The notes beneath the pieces are model-generated. The model was not told the DNA's origin. It saw nothing but the letters and a program-made list of their open reading frames with translations, and ran no database searches. A stretch of 64,000 nt of DNA from Desulfurellaceae bacterium bin18 (GTDB lineage: Bacteria; Desulfobacterota; Binatia; Bin18): assembly GCA_002238415.1 (NCBI GenBank), contig MPMI01000022.1, forward strand, positions 31,901-95,900, read 5' to 3'. The position numbers were made by a program, and so were the translations under genes. Below, in pieces: positions 27,956 through 37,109 of the stretch. Position 1 is the stretch's first letter; each line of letters begins with the position of its first letter.

Positions 27956-29521
27956 ATGGAGACGCAATCAAGCCCACAGTCCCTGACCGGTGCGGAAGTT
28001 GCCATTCAGACCGCGGCCGCGGCCGGCATTGATGTCTGTTTTGCCAATCCGGGTACGACCGAGTTATACCTGGTGCAGGCCCTCGACCGCTGTCCGGGTA
28101 TCAAACCGGTGCTGGCGGTTTTTGAGGGCGTGTGTACCGGCGCGGCCGACGGCTATGCGCGGGTCGCCGGACGTCCGGCCCTGGCCCTGCTCCATTTAGG
28201 CCCGGGGCTGGCCAACGGACAGGCCAATTTGCATAACGCCCGCAAAGCCCACTCGCCCGTGGTGTCCATCGTGGGTGAACATGCCACCTGGCATATTGCC
28301 GCTAACGCCCCGCTGACCGCGGACATTGAAACCCTGGCCCGGCCCATGTCCGAATTTGTCCTGACCGCGAAAAGTCCGGACACGGTCGGCCAGGACATGG
28401 CCGAGGTCATTGCCCGCGCGGCCCAGTTGCCAACCGGCCCGACCACCCTGATTCTGCCGGGCGATATCCAATGGGCAAGCGTCAACACCTCACCCGTCCA
28501 GCCGAAGATTGCCGCGCCCGCGCCGCCGGATGTGGACGAGACCGAACGCGCGGCCCGGGCGCTCCGTGCGGGCCAGACTGCGCTGGTGCTGAGCGGCAGT
28601 GCGCTGCGCACCGCCGGGCTGCAAGCCGCCGACCGGATCGAACAGGCGACCGGCTGCCGGGTGCTGGCACCGACTTTTCCGCCCATTCAGGATCGCGGTA
28701 TCGGCCTGATCTCCCCGGACAAAATCCCCTACGCCCCGGAACCGGCCACGCAACTCCTGGAGCCGTATAAGAATGTCATATTGGCCGGAGCGCACGAACC
28801 GGTCGCGTTTTTTGGCTATCCGAATACCCGCAGCAGTTTGTGCGCGGAGGATGTGCAGCTTATTCAGTTATGTAGTGCCGATATTGATCCGGCGACCGCG
28901 CTCGCCGCGCTCGCCGATGCGCTTGACGCACCCGCCGGACGCACGGCGCCGGCCCTGCCCCGTCCGGAAGTGCCGAGCGGCCCCCTCACGCCGGCCAATA
29001 TGTGTAGAGCCCTGGCTGCGGCCCAGCCCGAGGGCGCGATTGTCATGGATGAGGGTGCAACCGCGGGGTTCGCCTATCATGGCATGGCCGGCGGAGCCCC
29101 GCCGTTTACCTATATGGCGCTGACGGGCGGCTCGATCGGCCAAGGACTGCCGTGTGCGGTGGGAGCGGCGGCCGCGGCCCCGGATCGTCCGACCATCTGC
29201 CTCGAAGGCGACGGCTCTTCGCTGTACACCATTCAGTCCTTGTGGACGATGGCGCGCGAGCAACAGAACCTGACCAGTATCATTTGCAAGAATAGAGCCT
29301 ATTCCATTTTACGCTGGGAGTTGGAACGCGCCAAGATGACACCGGGAGAGGCCAGCCTGGCGCTGACGGCGCTCGATTCTCCTGAGTTCGACTTTGTGAA
29401 ATTAGCCGAGGGCTTTGGTGTGGAAGGCCGAGCGGTGCATACCACGGAGGAACTCAACGAGGCTCTCCAGTCCGCCTTCAAAAACCCAGGACCGCTGCTC
29501 ATCGAGGCCAATCTCGAATAG
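27956..29521 (+). CDS. Thiamine diphosphate-dependent enzyme (acetolactate-synthase/benzoylformate-decarboxylase-like)
   Basis: 521 residues from ATG 27956; an earlier ATG at 27911 is possible. The N-terminal pyrimidine domain has CFANPGTTEL and the ThDP-activating Glu E57 in VFEGVCTGAADGYARVAGRP. The C-terminal PP domain carries the GDGSSLYTIQSLW and KNRAYSI Mg-ThDP motif. It resembles the MdlC-like branch often annotated as acetolactate synthase large subunit. No FAD-type small regulatory subunit gene is adjacent, so a 2-oxoacid decarboxylase or ligase role is as likely as acetolactate synthesis. The nicotinate phosphoribosyltransferase gene follows by 27 bp. Confidence 0.85.
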   Translation: METQSSPQSLTGAEVAIQTAAAAGIDVCFANPGTTELYLVQALDRCPGIKPVLAVFEGVCTGAADGYARVAGRPALALLHLGPGLANGQANLHNARKAHSPVVSIVGEHATWHIAANAPLTADIETLARPMSEFVLTAKSPDTVGQDMAEVIARAAQLPTGPTTLILPGDIQWASVNTSPVQPKIAAPAPPDVDETERAARALRAGQTALVLSGSALRTAGLQAADRIEQATGCRVLAPTFPPIQDRGIGLISPDKIPYAPEPATQLLEPYKNVILAGAHEPVAFFGYPNTRSSLCAEDVQLIQLCSADIDPATALAALADALDAPAGRTAPALPRPEVPSGPLTPANMCRALAAAQPEGAIVMDEGATAGFAYHGMAGGAPPFTYMALTGGSIGQGLPCAVGAAAAAPDRPTICLEGDGSSLYTIQSLWTMAREQQNLTSIICKNRAYSILRWELERAKMTPGEASLALTALDSPEFDFVKLAEGFGVEGRAVHTTEELNEALQSAFKNPGPLLIEANLE

Positions 29522-29548
29522 GAGCGTCGCGCTACCCGTTGCACGATC

Positions 29549-31021
29549 ATGAACATTCCGTCCGGGCTGTACCGGCCCTCCCTGGCCCTGCTGACCGACC
29601 TCTACCAGCTCACCATGGCGTATGGTTATTGGAAGTCAGGGCTCGCCGAGCGGGAGTCCGTTTTCAATCTCTTCTTCCGCCACAACCCCTTTGGGGGAAG
29701 CTTCAGCATCGCCTGCGGCCTTGAATACATGGTGGATTTTCTGCGTCACTTTCGGTTCGATGCGGACGACACGGCCTTTCTGACCGAGGTGTGCGGTGCT
29801 GACGGCAAACCTCTGTTCGACCGGGCGTTTCTTGACGCCTTGGAGTCCATGCGGTTCAGTTGTCAGGTCGATGCCATCCCGGAAGGCACGCTGGTTTTTC
29901 CACCCGAGCCTTTGGTCCGCGTCCAAGGACCGCTGATGCAGTGCCAACTCATCGAGACGGCGCTGCTCAACCTGATCAACTTCCAGACGCTGGTCGCGAC
30001 CAAAGCCGCTCGGATCTGCCTGGCGACCGGCGGAGAACCCGTCCTGGAGTTCGGCCTGCGCCGCGCCCAGGGCATCGACGGGGGCCTGACGGCCAGCCGG
30101 GCCGCGTATATCGGCGGCTGTGATGCGACCTCGAACGTGCTGGCCGGCAAGCTGTTCGGGATTCCGGTCAGAGGGACGCACGCGCATAGCTGGGTGATGG
30201 TCTTTGATGACGATCTGGAAGCGTTCCAGACCTATGCCGAGGCCATGCCCAATAACTGCATCTTTCTGGTGGATACCTACAACACTCTGGAAGGGGTACG
30301 GCAGGCCGCCCAGGTAGGGCAATGGCTGCGGGCTCACGGCCATGAAATGATCGGCATCCGGCTCGATTCGGGCAACCTGGCCCAACTCAGCATCGCAGCC
30401 CGGAACATCCTGGACGACGCCGGCTTTCCCGACGCCCGCATTGTCGGCAGCAGTGATCTGGACGAACGCCTGATCACCCAACTCAAGGAGCAGGGTAGCA
30501 CGATTGATGTGTGGGGGGTGGGAACGAAACTCGTGACCGCGTACGATCAGCCCGCCCTGGGCGGGGTGTATAAGCTGACCGCGATCCGCGCTCCGGATGG
30601 CTCGTGGCAGGACAGGATCAAGCTGTCGGAAGAGACGGTGAAAGTGACCAATCCGGATATTCCCCAAGTCCGCCGTTACCACACGCACCAAGGGTTTCTG
30701 TGCGACGTGATGTATGGCAAAGAGGCGGACCTCACAGACGGCTGCACCATGGTCGATGTGAGCGATCCGGCCACACGCCGCAGGGTTTCGGGGGACACGG
30801 CTTTTTCTGACTTATTGGCACCGGTGTTCCGTCAGGGCAGAGCCGTCTACGACAGTCCGTCCCTGACACGCATCCGACAGCGTACCCAGGAGCAGCTCGC
30901 CAAACTCCCCGGCGAGATCACCCGCTTGAACCGGCCCGGACAGTATCCGGTCGGGCTTGAAGAGAGCCTGTACGAGCGCAAGGTCCAACTCATCCGTCAG
31001 GCGGAAGTCCATTCCGCTTGA
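29549..31021 (+). CDS. pncB: Nicotinate phosphoribosyltransferase
   Basis: 490 residues, the longer bacterial NAPRT form. Start [20 protein letters not shown]; later [33 protein letters not shown] with the autophosphorylated His region, and [20 protein letters not shown]. It makes nicotinate mononucleotide from nicotinate and PRPP, with ATP, in NAD salvage. Probably cotranscribed with the ThDP enzyme upstream. Confidence 0.93.
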   Translation: MNIPSGLYRPSLALLTDLYQLTMAYGYWKSGLAERESVFNLFFRHNPFGGSFSIACGLEYMVDFLRHFRFDADDTAFLTEVCGADGKPLFDRAFLDALESMRFSCQVDAIPEGTLVFPPEPLVRVQGPLMQCQLIETALLNLINFQTLVATKAARICLATGGEPVLEFGLRRAQGIDGGLTASRAAYIGGCDATSNVLAGKLFGIPVRGTHAHSWVMVFDDDLEAFQTYAEAMPNNCIFLVDTYNTLEGVRQAAQVGQWLRAHGHEMIGIRLDSGNLAQLSIAARNILDDAGFPDARIVGSSDLDERLITQLKEQGSTIDVWGVGTKLVTAYDQPALGGVYKLTAIRAPDGSWQDRIKLSEETVKVTNPDIPQVRRYHTHQGFLCDVMYGKEADLTDGCTMVDVSDPATRRRVSGDTAFSDLLAPVFRQGRAVYDSPSLTRIRQRTQEQLAKLPGEITRLNRPGQYPVGLEESLYERKVQLIRQAEVHSA

Positions 31022-31085
31022 CGGAACCTGAGCCTGGTAATTTGCAGCCCTCCATGTCATGTTCTCTTGCAGACAGGAGGGAACT

Positions 31086-31865
31086 ATGGAGCTGCAAGAT
31101 ATCCTGTACGAAAAGCGTGGTCCGGCGGCCTGGATCACCCTTAATCGTCCGACCGTGCTGAATGCCCTCTCGCCCGCGCTGATCTGGAGTCTCAAGCAGG
31201 CCTGTACCGACGCGCAAGAGGATGCCCAGGTGCGGGCGGTGGTCTTCACCGGCGCGGGTCGGGGATTTTGTGCCGGCGCTGATATCAGCACCATGGAGCA
31301 CACACGTCTGGATGATTTTCGAACGTTTCTGCACGAGCTGGCGGCGACCTGGTCGTTGATCCGCACCCTGCCCAAGCCCACCATCGCGGCCATTAACGGC
31401 GTGGTCGTTGGCGCGGGCTTCGAGCTGACTCTGGTGTGCGATTTCCGCATTGCCGCAAGCACCGCCCGCATCGGGTCGGCCGAGGTCAATATCAACCAGC
31501 CCATGACCAACGGCTCCACGCATATCCTGCCCCGCCTGGTTGGCGAGACCAAGGCCAAGGAACTCGGCATGACGGGGGATATTATCGAGGCTACCGAGGC
31601 CGAGCGGATTGGCCTGCTCACCGCCTGCGTGGAACCGGATGCGCTCGAAGAGCGTGTCAACACCCTGGTCGATACCCTGGTCAGCCGTGGACCGATTGCC
31701 ATCTCCCAGGTCAAACAGTGCTTTGCCCGCAACCGGGACGTTGACATCGAGACGGCCATCATGGGCGAGAATGAAGCCGCGACCGCGTGCTTTTTATCGG
31801 CTGATCAACAAGAAGGCCTGCGGGCCTTTCGTGAAAAACGCGCTCCACGCTGGTCGGGTACATAA
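31086..31865 (+). CDS. Enoyl-CoA hydratase/isomerase family protein
   Basis: 259 residues from ATG 31086, behind CAGGAGGGAACT. Crotonase fold with GRGFCAGADIS, NGVVVGAGFELTLVCDFRIA, and INQPMTNGSTHILPRLVG in place of the canonical PGxGG Glu loop. First gene of a tightly packed run with a VOC protein, an NHL propeller and a 2-hydroxyacid dehydrogenase (gaps of 31, 10 and 21 bp), suggesting one catabolic pathway. Substrate unknown. Confidence 0.87.
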   Translation: MELQDILYEKRGPAAWITLNRPTVLNALSPALIWSLKQACTDAQEDAQVRAVVFTGAGRGFCAGADISTMEHTRLDDFRTFLHELAATWSLIRTLPKPTIAAINGVVVGAGFELTLVCDFRIAASTARIGSAEVNINQPMTNGSTHILPRLVGETKAKELGMTGDIIEATEAERIGLLTACVEPDALEERVNTLVDTLVSRGPIAISQVKQCFARNRDVDIETAIMGENEAATACFLSADQQEGLRAFREKRAPRWSGT

Positions 31866-31896
31866 GGGCCGAGCGGAGGGCAAAAGGAGGCGGAAG

Positions 31897-32343
31897 ATGA
31901 AAATTCGCAACACCTCGCATATTGCCATTGGGGTCAGCAATATGGAGCAATCGCTCGCATTTTATCGTGACATCTTGGGGCTGCGGGTCACCCTGGACGA
32001 TCCGCAGGAGAATCCGGGCGGGGCGTTGGCCAAGCCGCGTCACGGAGTGTATCTGCGTTGGGACGACGGACCGGATGCCACTTTTCTCGTCCTGTCGGAG
32101 AACCAGCCGGTTTCCGGTGGGGCGCTCAGCCTCAATCAGGTTGGTATTCACCATTTTGCTTTTTGGGTGGACGACCTCGAAGCCACATTTGAAAAAGTCC
32201 GGGCCGCCGGGGTGCCGATCGTCATGCCGCCTACAACCTTTGATAGCGTGGCCTATGGCGAAGAGCCGGGCGGACAGGTCCTGACCACGCTCTTCAAAGA
32301 CCCCGACGGTATCGTGCTGCAACTCGACCAACGGGTGGCATAA
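31897..32343 (+). CDS. VOC family protein (glyoxalase/dioxygenase superfamily)
   Basis: 148 residues from ATG 31897 behind AAAAGGAGG. Two beta-alpha-beta-beta-beta modules: HIAIGVSNMEQSLAFYRDIL at the start and HHFAFWVDDLEATFEKVRA plus FKDPDGIVLQLDQ at the end. Metal ligands probably are His9 and the H in HHFAF and E or Q near the C-terminus. The fold covers glyoxalase I, methylmalonyl-CoA epimerase and extradiol dioxygenases. Context with CoA enzymes makes an epimerase or lyase plausible. Confidence 0.85.
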   Translation: MKIRNTSHIAIGVSNMEQSLAFYRDILGLRVTLDDPQENPGGALAKPRHGVYLRWDDGPDATFLVLSENQPVSGGALSLNQVGIHHFAFWVDDLEATFEKVRAAGVPIVMPPTTFDSVAYGEEPGGQVLTTLFKDPDGIVLQLDQRVA

Positions 32344-32353
32344 AGGAGGACAT

Positions 32354-33340
32354 ATGGCACTGGGACAGAATAAGGTCGAATACGAGGTCATCGAAGGCTG
32401 GGAACAACTGCCCGAAGGCTGGTCGTTTGTTGAGGTGGCCGGGGTCGCGACCGACTCGCAGGACCGGGTGTATGCCTTTAACCGGGGTGAGCATCCCATG
32501 ATCGTGTTTGATCGGGACGGCACGTTTCTGAACGCCTGGGGAGAAGATATCTTTACCAACGCTCACGGCATTTTTATCGGTCCCGATGACACCATCTATT
32601 GTGCCGACAACTTCGACCATACGGTCCGTCTCTTCACCCCGGACGGTACGCTCATCAAAACGCTGGGCGAGAAAGACAAACCCGCGGAGACCGGTTTTCA
32701 GGCCTGGACTACACCGGTCCAACAATCCGCCGGTCCGTTTAATATGGTCACCAACGTCGCCCTCTCACCCCAAGGCGATATGTATATCGCCGATGGCTAT
32801 GGCAACGCGCGGGTGCATAAATTCTCGGCCGCGGGAGAACTGCAGTTCTCCTGGGGGGAGCCCGGCAGTGGCCCCGGACAGTTTAAAATACCTCACGCGA
32901 TTGCCGTTGACCGGCGCGGACGGGTATATGTCGCCGACCGGGAGAACTCGCGCATTCAGCTTTTTAGCGGGGAAGGCGAGTATGTCACCGAGTGGACGCA
33001 TGTGAATCGACCGGACGATCTGTATATCGACGAGGACGAAAATCTCTTTGTCGCCGAACTGGGATTCAAGGTCGCGTCTATGCCGAATAATATGGGGGCC
33101 GCGGTACCGCCGCACGAACCACACGCGTGCGTGACCGTGCTCACGCTGGATGGAGAGGTCCAACACCGCTTTGGCGGGCATGGCCTGGAGCCGGGCAATT
33201 TCTATGCGCCGCACGGCATCTGGGCCGACTCGCGAGGCGATCTCTACGTTAGCGAGGTGAACTATAGCGCCGGCGGGAGACAAGGCTTGATCCCTCTTGA
33301 CGGTCATGTGCTGCAAAAATTCGTGCGCCTCCAGAAGTGA
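32354..33340 (+). CDS. NHL-repeat six-bladed beta-propeller protein
   Basis: 328 residues. Successive NHL blades: FVEVAGVATDSQDRVYAFNR, NAHGIFIGPDDTIYCADN, VTNVALSPQGDMYIADGYGN, IPHAIAVDRRGRVYVADREN, RPDDLYIDEDENLFVAELG and APHGIWADSRGDLYVSEVN. The fold matches peptidyl-alpha-hydroxyglycine lyase-like and lactonase-like propellers. There is no signal peptide, so it is probably cytoplasmic. Strong AAAGGAGG site; 10 bp after the VOC gene. A hydrolase or lyase in the same pathway is plausible. Confidence 0.85.
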   Translation: MALGQNKVEYEVIEGWEQLPEGWSFVEVAGVATDSQDRVYAFNRGEHPMIVFDRDGTFLNAWGEDIFTNAHGIFIGPDDTIYCADNFDHTVRLFTPDGTLIKTLGEKDKPAETGFQAWTTPVQQSAGPFNMVTNVALSPQGDMYIADGYGNARVHKFSAAGELQFSWGEPGSGPGQFKIPHAIAVDRRGRVYVADRENSRIQLFSGEGEYVTEWTHVNRPDDLYIDEDENLFVAELGFKVASMPNNMGAAVPPHEPHACVTVLTLDGEVQHRFGGHGLEPGNFYAPHGIWADSRGDLYVSEVNYSAGGRQGLIPLDGHVLQKFVRLQK

Positions 33341-33361
33341 AAGCAACCCGGAGACAGACGT

Positions 33362-34312
33362 ATGGTACGCGTTGCGGTTCTGGATGATTATCAGGACGTT
33401 GCTCGAAAGATGACCGACTGGAGCGTGCTGCCGGCGGACGTTGAGGTCGCGGTGTTCCGCGACCACCTCACCGACCAGGCCGCCGTGGCCAGGCGGCTCA
33501 AGGACTTCGACATCGTCATGGCGATGCGGGAACGGACGCCCTTCCCGCGTACGCTGCTGGAGCAGCTCCCACGGTTGCGATTATTGACCACAACGGGCAT
33601 GCGCAACGCCGCCATCGATATGCAGGCCGCCGCAGACTGTCACGTCCTGGTGTGCGGAACCGGCGGTGTCCTGTATCCGACCGCCGAACTCACCTGGGGT
33701 CTGATTTTGTCGCTCCTGCGGCATATTCCAGACGAAGACCAGGCCACCCGAGCGGGGCGCTGGCAGGTGAGTATGGGCCTGGGTCTGCATGGCAAAACAC
33801 TCGGGCTGATGGGCCTGGGACGGTTGGGGTCAGAGGTGGCCAGAGTCGGCAACGCCTTTCAGATGGACGTCATTGCCTGGAGTCAAAATCTGACCGCCGA
33901 GCGCGCGGCTGAGCGCGGTGCGACCCTGGTCAGTAAAGACGAACTCCTGGCCCGTGCGGATATTCTTTCGATTCATCTGGTTCTGAGCGCGCGGTCACGG
34001 GGTCTCATCGGACACCAGGAACTTAACCGGATGAAGCCCACGGCCTATTTGATTAACACCTCGCGGGGACCGATTGTCGACGAGGCCGCGCTCATCGCGG
34101 CCCTCCATGATGGAACGATCGCAGGCGCAGGCCTGGATGTGTTTGACGAGGAACCCTTGCCCCTGGATCATCCACTGCGGCGCACGGCCAACACCGTCAT
34201 CACGCCCCATATCGGCTATGTGACGGAGGAGACGTATACAGTCTTCTTTGCCGAGACGGTCGAGAATATTCAGGCCTTTTTACAGGGCGCTCCGGTGCGG
34301 GTGTTGCATTAA
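33362..34312 (+). CDS. D-2-hydroxyacid dehydrogenase family protein
   Basis: 316 residues. Rossmann motif GLGRLG at 151-156; catalytic R235 (NTSRGPIVDE), E264 (FDEEPLP) and H283 (TPHIGY) are all present. It reduces a 2-oxoacid or oxidises a D-2-hydroxyacid using NAD(P). Last gene of the hydratase, VOC, NHL run. A decayed copy of its 3' end lies at about 36055-36200, beyond the LuxR-type gene. Confidence 0.9.
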   Translation: MVRVAVLDDYQDVARKMTDWSVLPADVEVAVFRDHLTDQAAVARRLKDFDIVMAMRERTPFPRTLLEQLPRLRLLTTTGMRNAAIDMQAAADCHVLVCGTGGVLYPTAELTWGLILSLLRHIPDEDQATRAGRWQVSMGLGLHGKTLGLMGLGRLGSEVARVGNAFQMDVIAWSQNLTAERAAERGATLVSKDELLARADILSIHLVLSARSRGLIGHQELNRMKPTAYLINTSRGPIVDEAALIAALHDGTIAGAGLDVFDEEPLPLDHPLRRTANTVITPHIGYVTEETYTVFFAETVENIQAFLQGAPVRVLH

Positions 34313-34388
34313 ACTCGCGTACGCAGCCAATCTGTGTAGGCTTCCATTGCCTGCTCCCTTCCTTGGAGGGGCGGCATGGGTCGGTCCC

Positions 34389-34559
34389 CTACTCGACCGC
34401 CGTAATGGTAAAATTCTGACTATTCTGTTGCCATTCCAGGGTCACCGTCTCGCTCGGACTCGGAAAGTCCGCTGCCTCGCAGTTCGCTGTAGGCGCTAAT
34501 ACGTTTGGAAAGTCCTCATACGCAATCCCGCTGCTCTTTGCGCACCTAAAATTGGGGAC
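34389..34559 (-). pseudogene. Coding-like C-terminal remnant
   Basis: A minus-strand frame without a start codon reads SSGIAYEDFPNVLAPTANCE and ends LEWQQNSQNFTITAVE before a TAG at 34389-34391. Composition looks like the end of a secreted or domain-rich protein, but I cannot assign a family. The rest of the gap 34313-34604 shows only the box at 34543-34557. Confidence 0.3.
34543..34557 (+). repeat. 15-bp box, copy 1 (CACCTAAAATTGGGG)
   Basis: Lies 48 bp beyond the end of the LuxR-type regulator gene. A near-identical direct copy with one base changed is at 35967-35981, beyond the other end. The pair may be a target duplication, a recombination footprint or shared binding sites. Confidence 0.4.
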
Positions 34560-34604
34560 TTACTGCACAAAGCTTGATAGGCGGCGTAGCGGGCACCGCC
34601 GAGT

Positions 34605-35744
34605 TCACGCGAACTCGGCGATCGACAGCACCAGCCGTACCAAATCCGCCTGCCGGGAGAGGCCTTGCTTGTGGTAGATCTGCTTTAAGTGCCAATGGAT
34701 GGAGCTTTCCTGCCGTCCCGTCGCCACGGCAATCTCGTGCACGGTCTTACCTTCTGCCAACCAGACCGCGACCTGGCTCTCCCTCAGTGTGAGGCCCAGG
34801 GCCTCGGCCACTAGGCTCGGATCAATGCGAGCCCGATACTTCGGCTCGGCTATCAATACGAGCGCAGCGACACGCCGCGCTCCAAAATCCATCCGCGGAG
34901 CGACTACGGGTTTGACGTGCACCACGAACGGCAGCGCCACGGACGAACGGTGGATCAGCATCGACTCACTGACAGCGACGGTCCCGGAGGTCGGCAGCGC
35001 CCCAGCTACCAGCCTCTCGAGCCGGGCGTGGGTGGCCGGATCGTAGGCACGCAGCTCCCCGTCCCGATCCGACACCCCGTCGCCGCGCCGCAGAATAGCA
35101 CGGGCACGGTCATTCGCCTCCACGATCCGCCCATACCGGTCCAGGTGGATGACACCAATCCGGGGATTGCCAAGCAGGTCGGTCACGGATGCGCCCCACG
35201 CTTGGGCGCTGATCAGCGCCTGCCGGACGCGGACAAATTGTCGGATATGGGGCAGCAGTCCTTTAATCATCGCAAGCTGCGAGGTCTCCCAGCCGCCCGG
35301 GGCGACCGGATCAGCAATAATCCAGGCGATGTGAGAGCCATTGGGCTCGGCGAGGCGCACATTCAGGCCATCCTGGCCCCTGGCTCGGGACAAAAACTCA
35401 TTGTAGGTGGACGATGTCTTCAACTCCTCGGCCGTGTACAGGTCGGGAACGTGCACCACATCACTGTCGGGCAGTTGCCAGAAGCGAGACAGGGTTTCAT
35501 CTATAGAGCGGTAGATTTCGAGGTACTCGCGCTCCAAATCTTCACGGCGCTCCCCCCGGTAGTAGAGCCCAGCGGAGGAGATGCTCTGGACATCGCCCTT
35601 TAGACCTTCGCCGATCCCCAGAGCACTGCCCTGCATGCCGCAGGCATCATCGATCAGAGCCGAGGTGTCTGGCCAATAGGCATCATCGAGCATAGCGTCG
35701 TGCAACGACGCCAGGATACGTTCAAACGCGTCTTGGTCACTCAT
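34605..35744 (-). CDS. LuxR-type helix-turn-helix regulator
   Basis: 379 residues from ATG 35742-35744 (MSDQDAFERILASLHDAML). The C-terminal LuxR HTH is clear: LTLRESQVAVWLAEGKTVHEI, then the recognition helix in GRQESSIHWHLKQIYHKQGL. The long N-terminal region has a PAS-like or GAF-like sensor (RIGVIHLDRYGRIVEANDRA is typical PAS). Family members with this layout regulate catabolic or secondary-metabolism genes. It is convergent with the hydroxyacid dehydrogenase operon. Confidence 0.85.
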   Translation of the reverse strand: MSDQDAFERILASLHDAMLDDAYWPDTSALIDDACGMQGSALGIGEGLKGDVQSISSAGLYYRGERREDLEREYLEIYRSIDETLSRFWQLPDSDVVHVPDLYTAEELKTSSTYNEFLSRARGQDGLNVRLAEPNGSHIAWIIADPVAPGGWETSQLAMIKGLLPHIRQFVRVRQALISAQAWGASVTDLLGNPRIGVIHLDRYGRIVEANDRARAILRRGDGVSDRDGELRAYDPATHARLERLVAGALPTSGTVAVSESMLIHRSSVALPFVVHVKPVVAPRMDFGARRVAALVLIAEPKYRARIDPSLVAEALGLTLRESQVAVWLAEGKTVHEIAVATGRQESSIHWHLKQIYHKQGLSRQADLVRLVLSIAEFA

Positions 35745-35966
35745 ACCGCCGACTTTCCCTTCATGCACCAATGCTCGGCCTAGCCAGCCCGCTATACCCA
35801 GGGCAATCCGTGTGACGTCAGGGATGCCGCCGACCAGACACAAGGCTATATCGGGTACCGGTAGATTGCGACCACTGCGCCACAGAGGCTGGACATCAGG
35901 AGCAGCGAGGGTGCAGGTACCAACGCTTCTGGAACGCTCCTATACACCATTCCGTCGCGTCTTACA

Positions 35967-35981
35967 CACCTAGAATTGGGG
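35967..35981 (+). repeat. 15-bp box, copy 2 (CACCTAGAATTGGGG)
   Basis: Direct repeat of 34543-34557 with one mismatch, 223 bp upstream of the LuxR-type start codon. Confidence 0.4.
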
Positions 35982-36054
35982 GGATCATACGAAAAATTTA
36001 GAGAATACCCTAAAATTATAGGGCTATCAGTAGGCACCGCCTAAGGGTCTAGGA

Positions 36055-36200
36055 GCAGCTGGACCATCCGCTGAGACGCGAGGCAAACACCTCATCACTC
36101 CTCATATCGGCTATGTGACGGCGGGAACGTATCAAGCTTTGCCGAGACGGTGGGGAATATTCAAGCATTTTTGAAGGGTGTTCCCGTGCGGGGCGACCAA
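36055..36200 (+). pseudogene. Decayed 3' fragment of D-2-hydroxyacid dehydrogenase
   Basis: Nucleotides CATCCGCTGAGACGCG, CCTCATATCGGCTATGTGACG and GCCGAGACGGTGGGGAATAT line up with the end of the intact dehydrogenase gene (about 34168-34300), including the segment encoding PHIGYVTEE. Small deletions break the frame. It is the same strand as the intact gene, so it is a leftover of a duplicated or related gene. Confidence 0.75.
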
Positions 36201-36224
36201 CCGCTCTCTACGACACAGAGCGGT
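36200..36224 (-). terminator. Hairpin after LLM oxidoreductase
   Basis: ACCGCTCT (36200-36207) and AGAGCGGT (36217-36224) form an 8-bp stem with a 9-nt loop, 5 bp beyond the stop of the minus-strand LLM gene. No long T tract follows. Confidence 0.5.
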
Positions 36225-36229
36225 CTGCC

Positions 36230-37081
36230 TTACTCCAGCCGTTGCGCAATCTCGGCATATGTGTCCAGGAAGGGCAGAATCACCTCGCGGCCTTCGGTCG
36301 GAATGCGCACGGCGGTTCTGACGGCTCCCATATCCCGGTAGCGCCCCAGGCGTTGCTCGTCCGGGGTGTCGATGCAGAAGAACGAGATGGGAATGGAGCC
36401 TAGGGCACGCCCGGCTTTTTCCACGCGTTCGTTCAGGTCGGCCACGGCGGCCGGCCAGTCGTCAATCAGGGTCTCGATGGGCAGCCAACCGTCGCAGTGA
36501 TCGGCTACGCGCTGCCGGCCCAGTTTGGAGCTCATGCTGCCCAGAATGATGGGCGGGTGCGGCACGGTCAGCGGCTTGGGGTAGGACCAGACCCGGTCGA
36601 AGTTCACGAACTCGCCGTGGTAGGAGGCTTCTTCCTGCGTCCACAGGGCTTTCATGGCCTCGATATGCTCTTTGAAGACCTGCCAGCGCCGGTTGGGTGG
36701 GGTGCCGTGGTTCTGCATTTCCTCCCGAATCCAGCCGGCCCCCACGCCGAACAGGAAACGGCCGTTGGAAATACGGGCCAGGGTTGCCACCTGCTTGGCC
36801 TGGTACAAGGGCTCGTGCTCGATAACCAGTGAGACCCCGGTGCCCAACAGGATTTTCTCGGTCACGGCCGCGGCCGCGGCCAGACTTGAGAACGGATCGG
36901 ACATGTGGATGTATTCTTTGGGCAGCGGGCCACCGGCCGGCCAGGGGGTTTCCCGGCTGGCCGGAATATGGGTGTGTTCGGGCACCCACAGGGACTCAAA
37001 GCCGCGCTCCTCGCAGGCGACCGCCAACTCTGCCGCCGGCATGGTGTATTCGGTATTAAAACTGAAGATACCAAGCTTCAT
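36230..37081 (-). CDS. LLM class F420-dependent oxidoreductase, paralogue A
   Basis: 283 residues, luciferase-like TIM barrel. Start MKLGIFSFNTEYTMPAAELA, ESLWVPEHTHIPASRETPWP, ILLGTGVSLVIEHEPLYQAK, ISNGRFLFGVGAGW and YPKPLTVPHPPIILGS. This pattern is that of actinobacterial-type F420-dependent LLM enzymes. It is closely related to the protein at 39313-40164, with long identical stretches such as ASYHGEFVNFDR. Strong AAGGAG site. It ends a minus-strand run with HisI-like and MaoC genes. Confidence 0.87.
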   Translation of the reverse strand: MKLGIFSFNTEYTMPAAELAVACEERGFESLWVPEHTHIPASRETPWPAGGPLPKEYIHMSDPFSSLAAAAAVTEKILLGTGVSLVIEHEPLYQAKQVATLARISNGRFLFGVGAGWIREEMQNHGTPPNRRWQVFKEHIEAMKALWTQEEASYHGEFVNFDRVWSYPKPLTVPHPPIILGSMSSKLGRQRVADHCDGWLPIETLIDDWPAAVADLNERVEKAGRALGSIPISFFCIDTPDEQRLGRYRDMGAVRTAVRIPTEGREVILPFLDTYAEIAQRLE

Positions 37082-37109
37082 ACACCTGCTCCTTCCAGAT
37101 CAAAGGGTC

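Larger units (their letters stand above)
35745..36229. other. Gene-poor stretch with remnants upstream of the LuxR-type gene
   Basis: 485 bp. Holds the second 15-bp box (35967-35981), an AT-rich zone with the inverted repeat CCCTA-N6-TAGGG at 36008-36023, a decayed hydroxyacid dehydrogenase fragment (about 36055-36200) and a terminator at 36200-36224. Confidence 0.5.

Noticed and set aside
29636..30691. 351-codon minus-strand open frame
   Set aside because: Antisense to pncB; caused by GC-rich codon bias.
35846..36037. 63-codon minus-strand frame upstream of the LuxR-type gene
   Set aside because: No homology pattern or start signal; covers one of the 15-bp boxes and AT-rich regulatory sequence.
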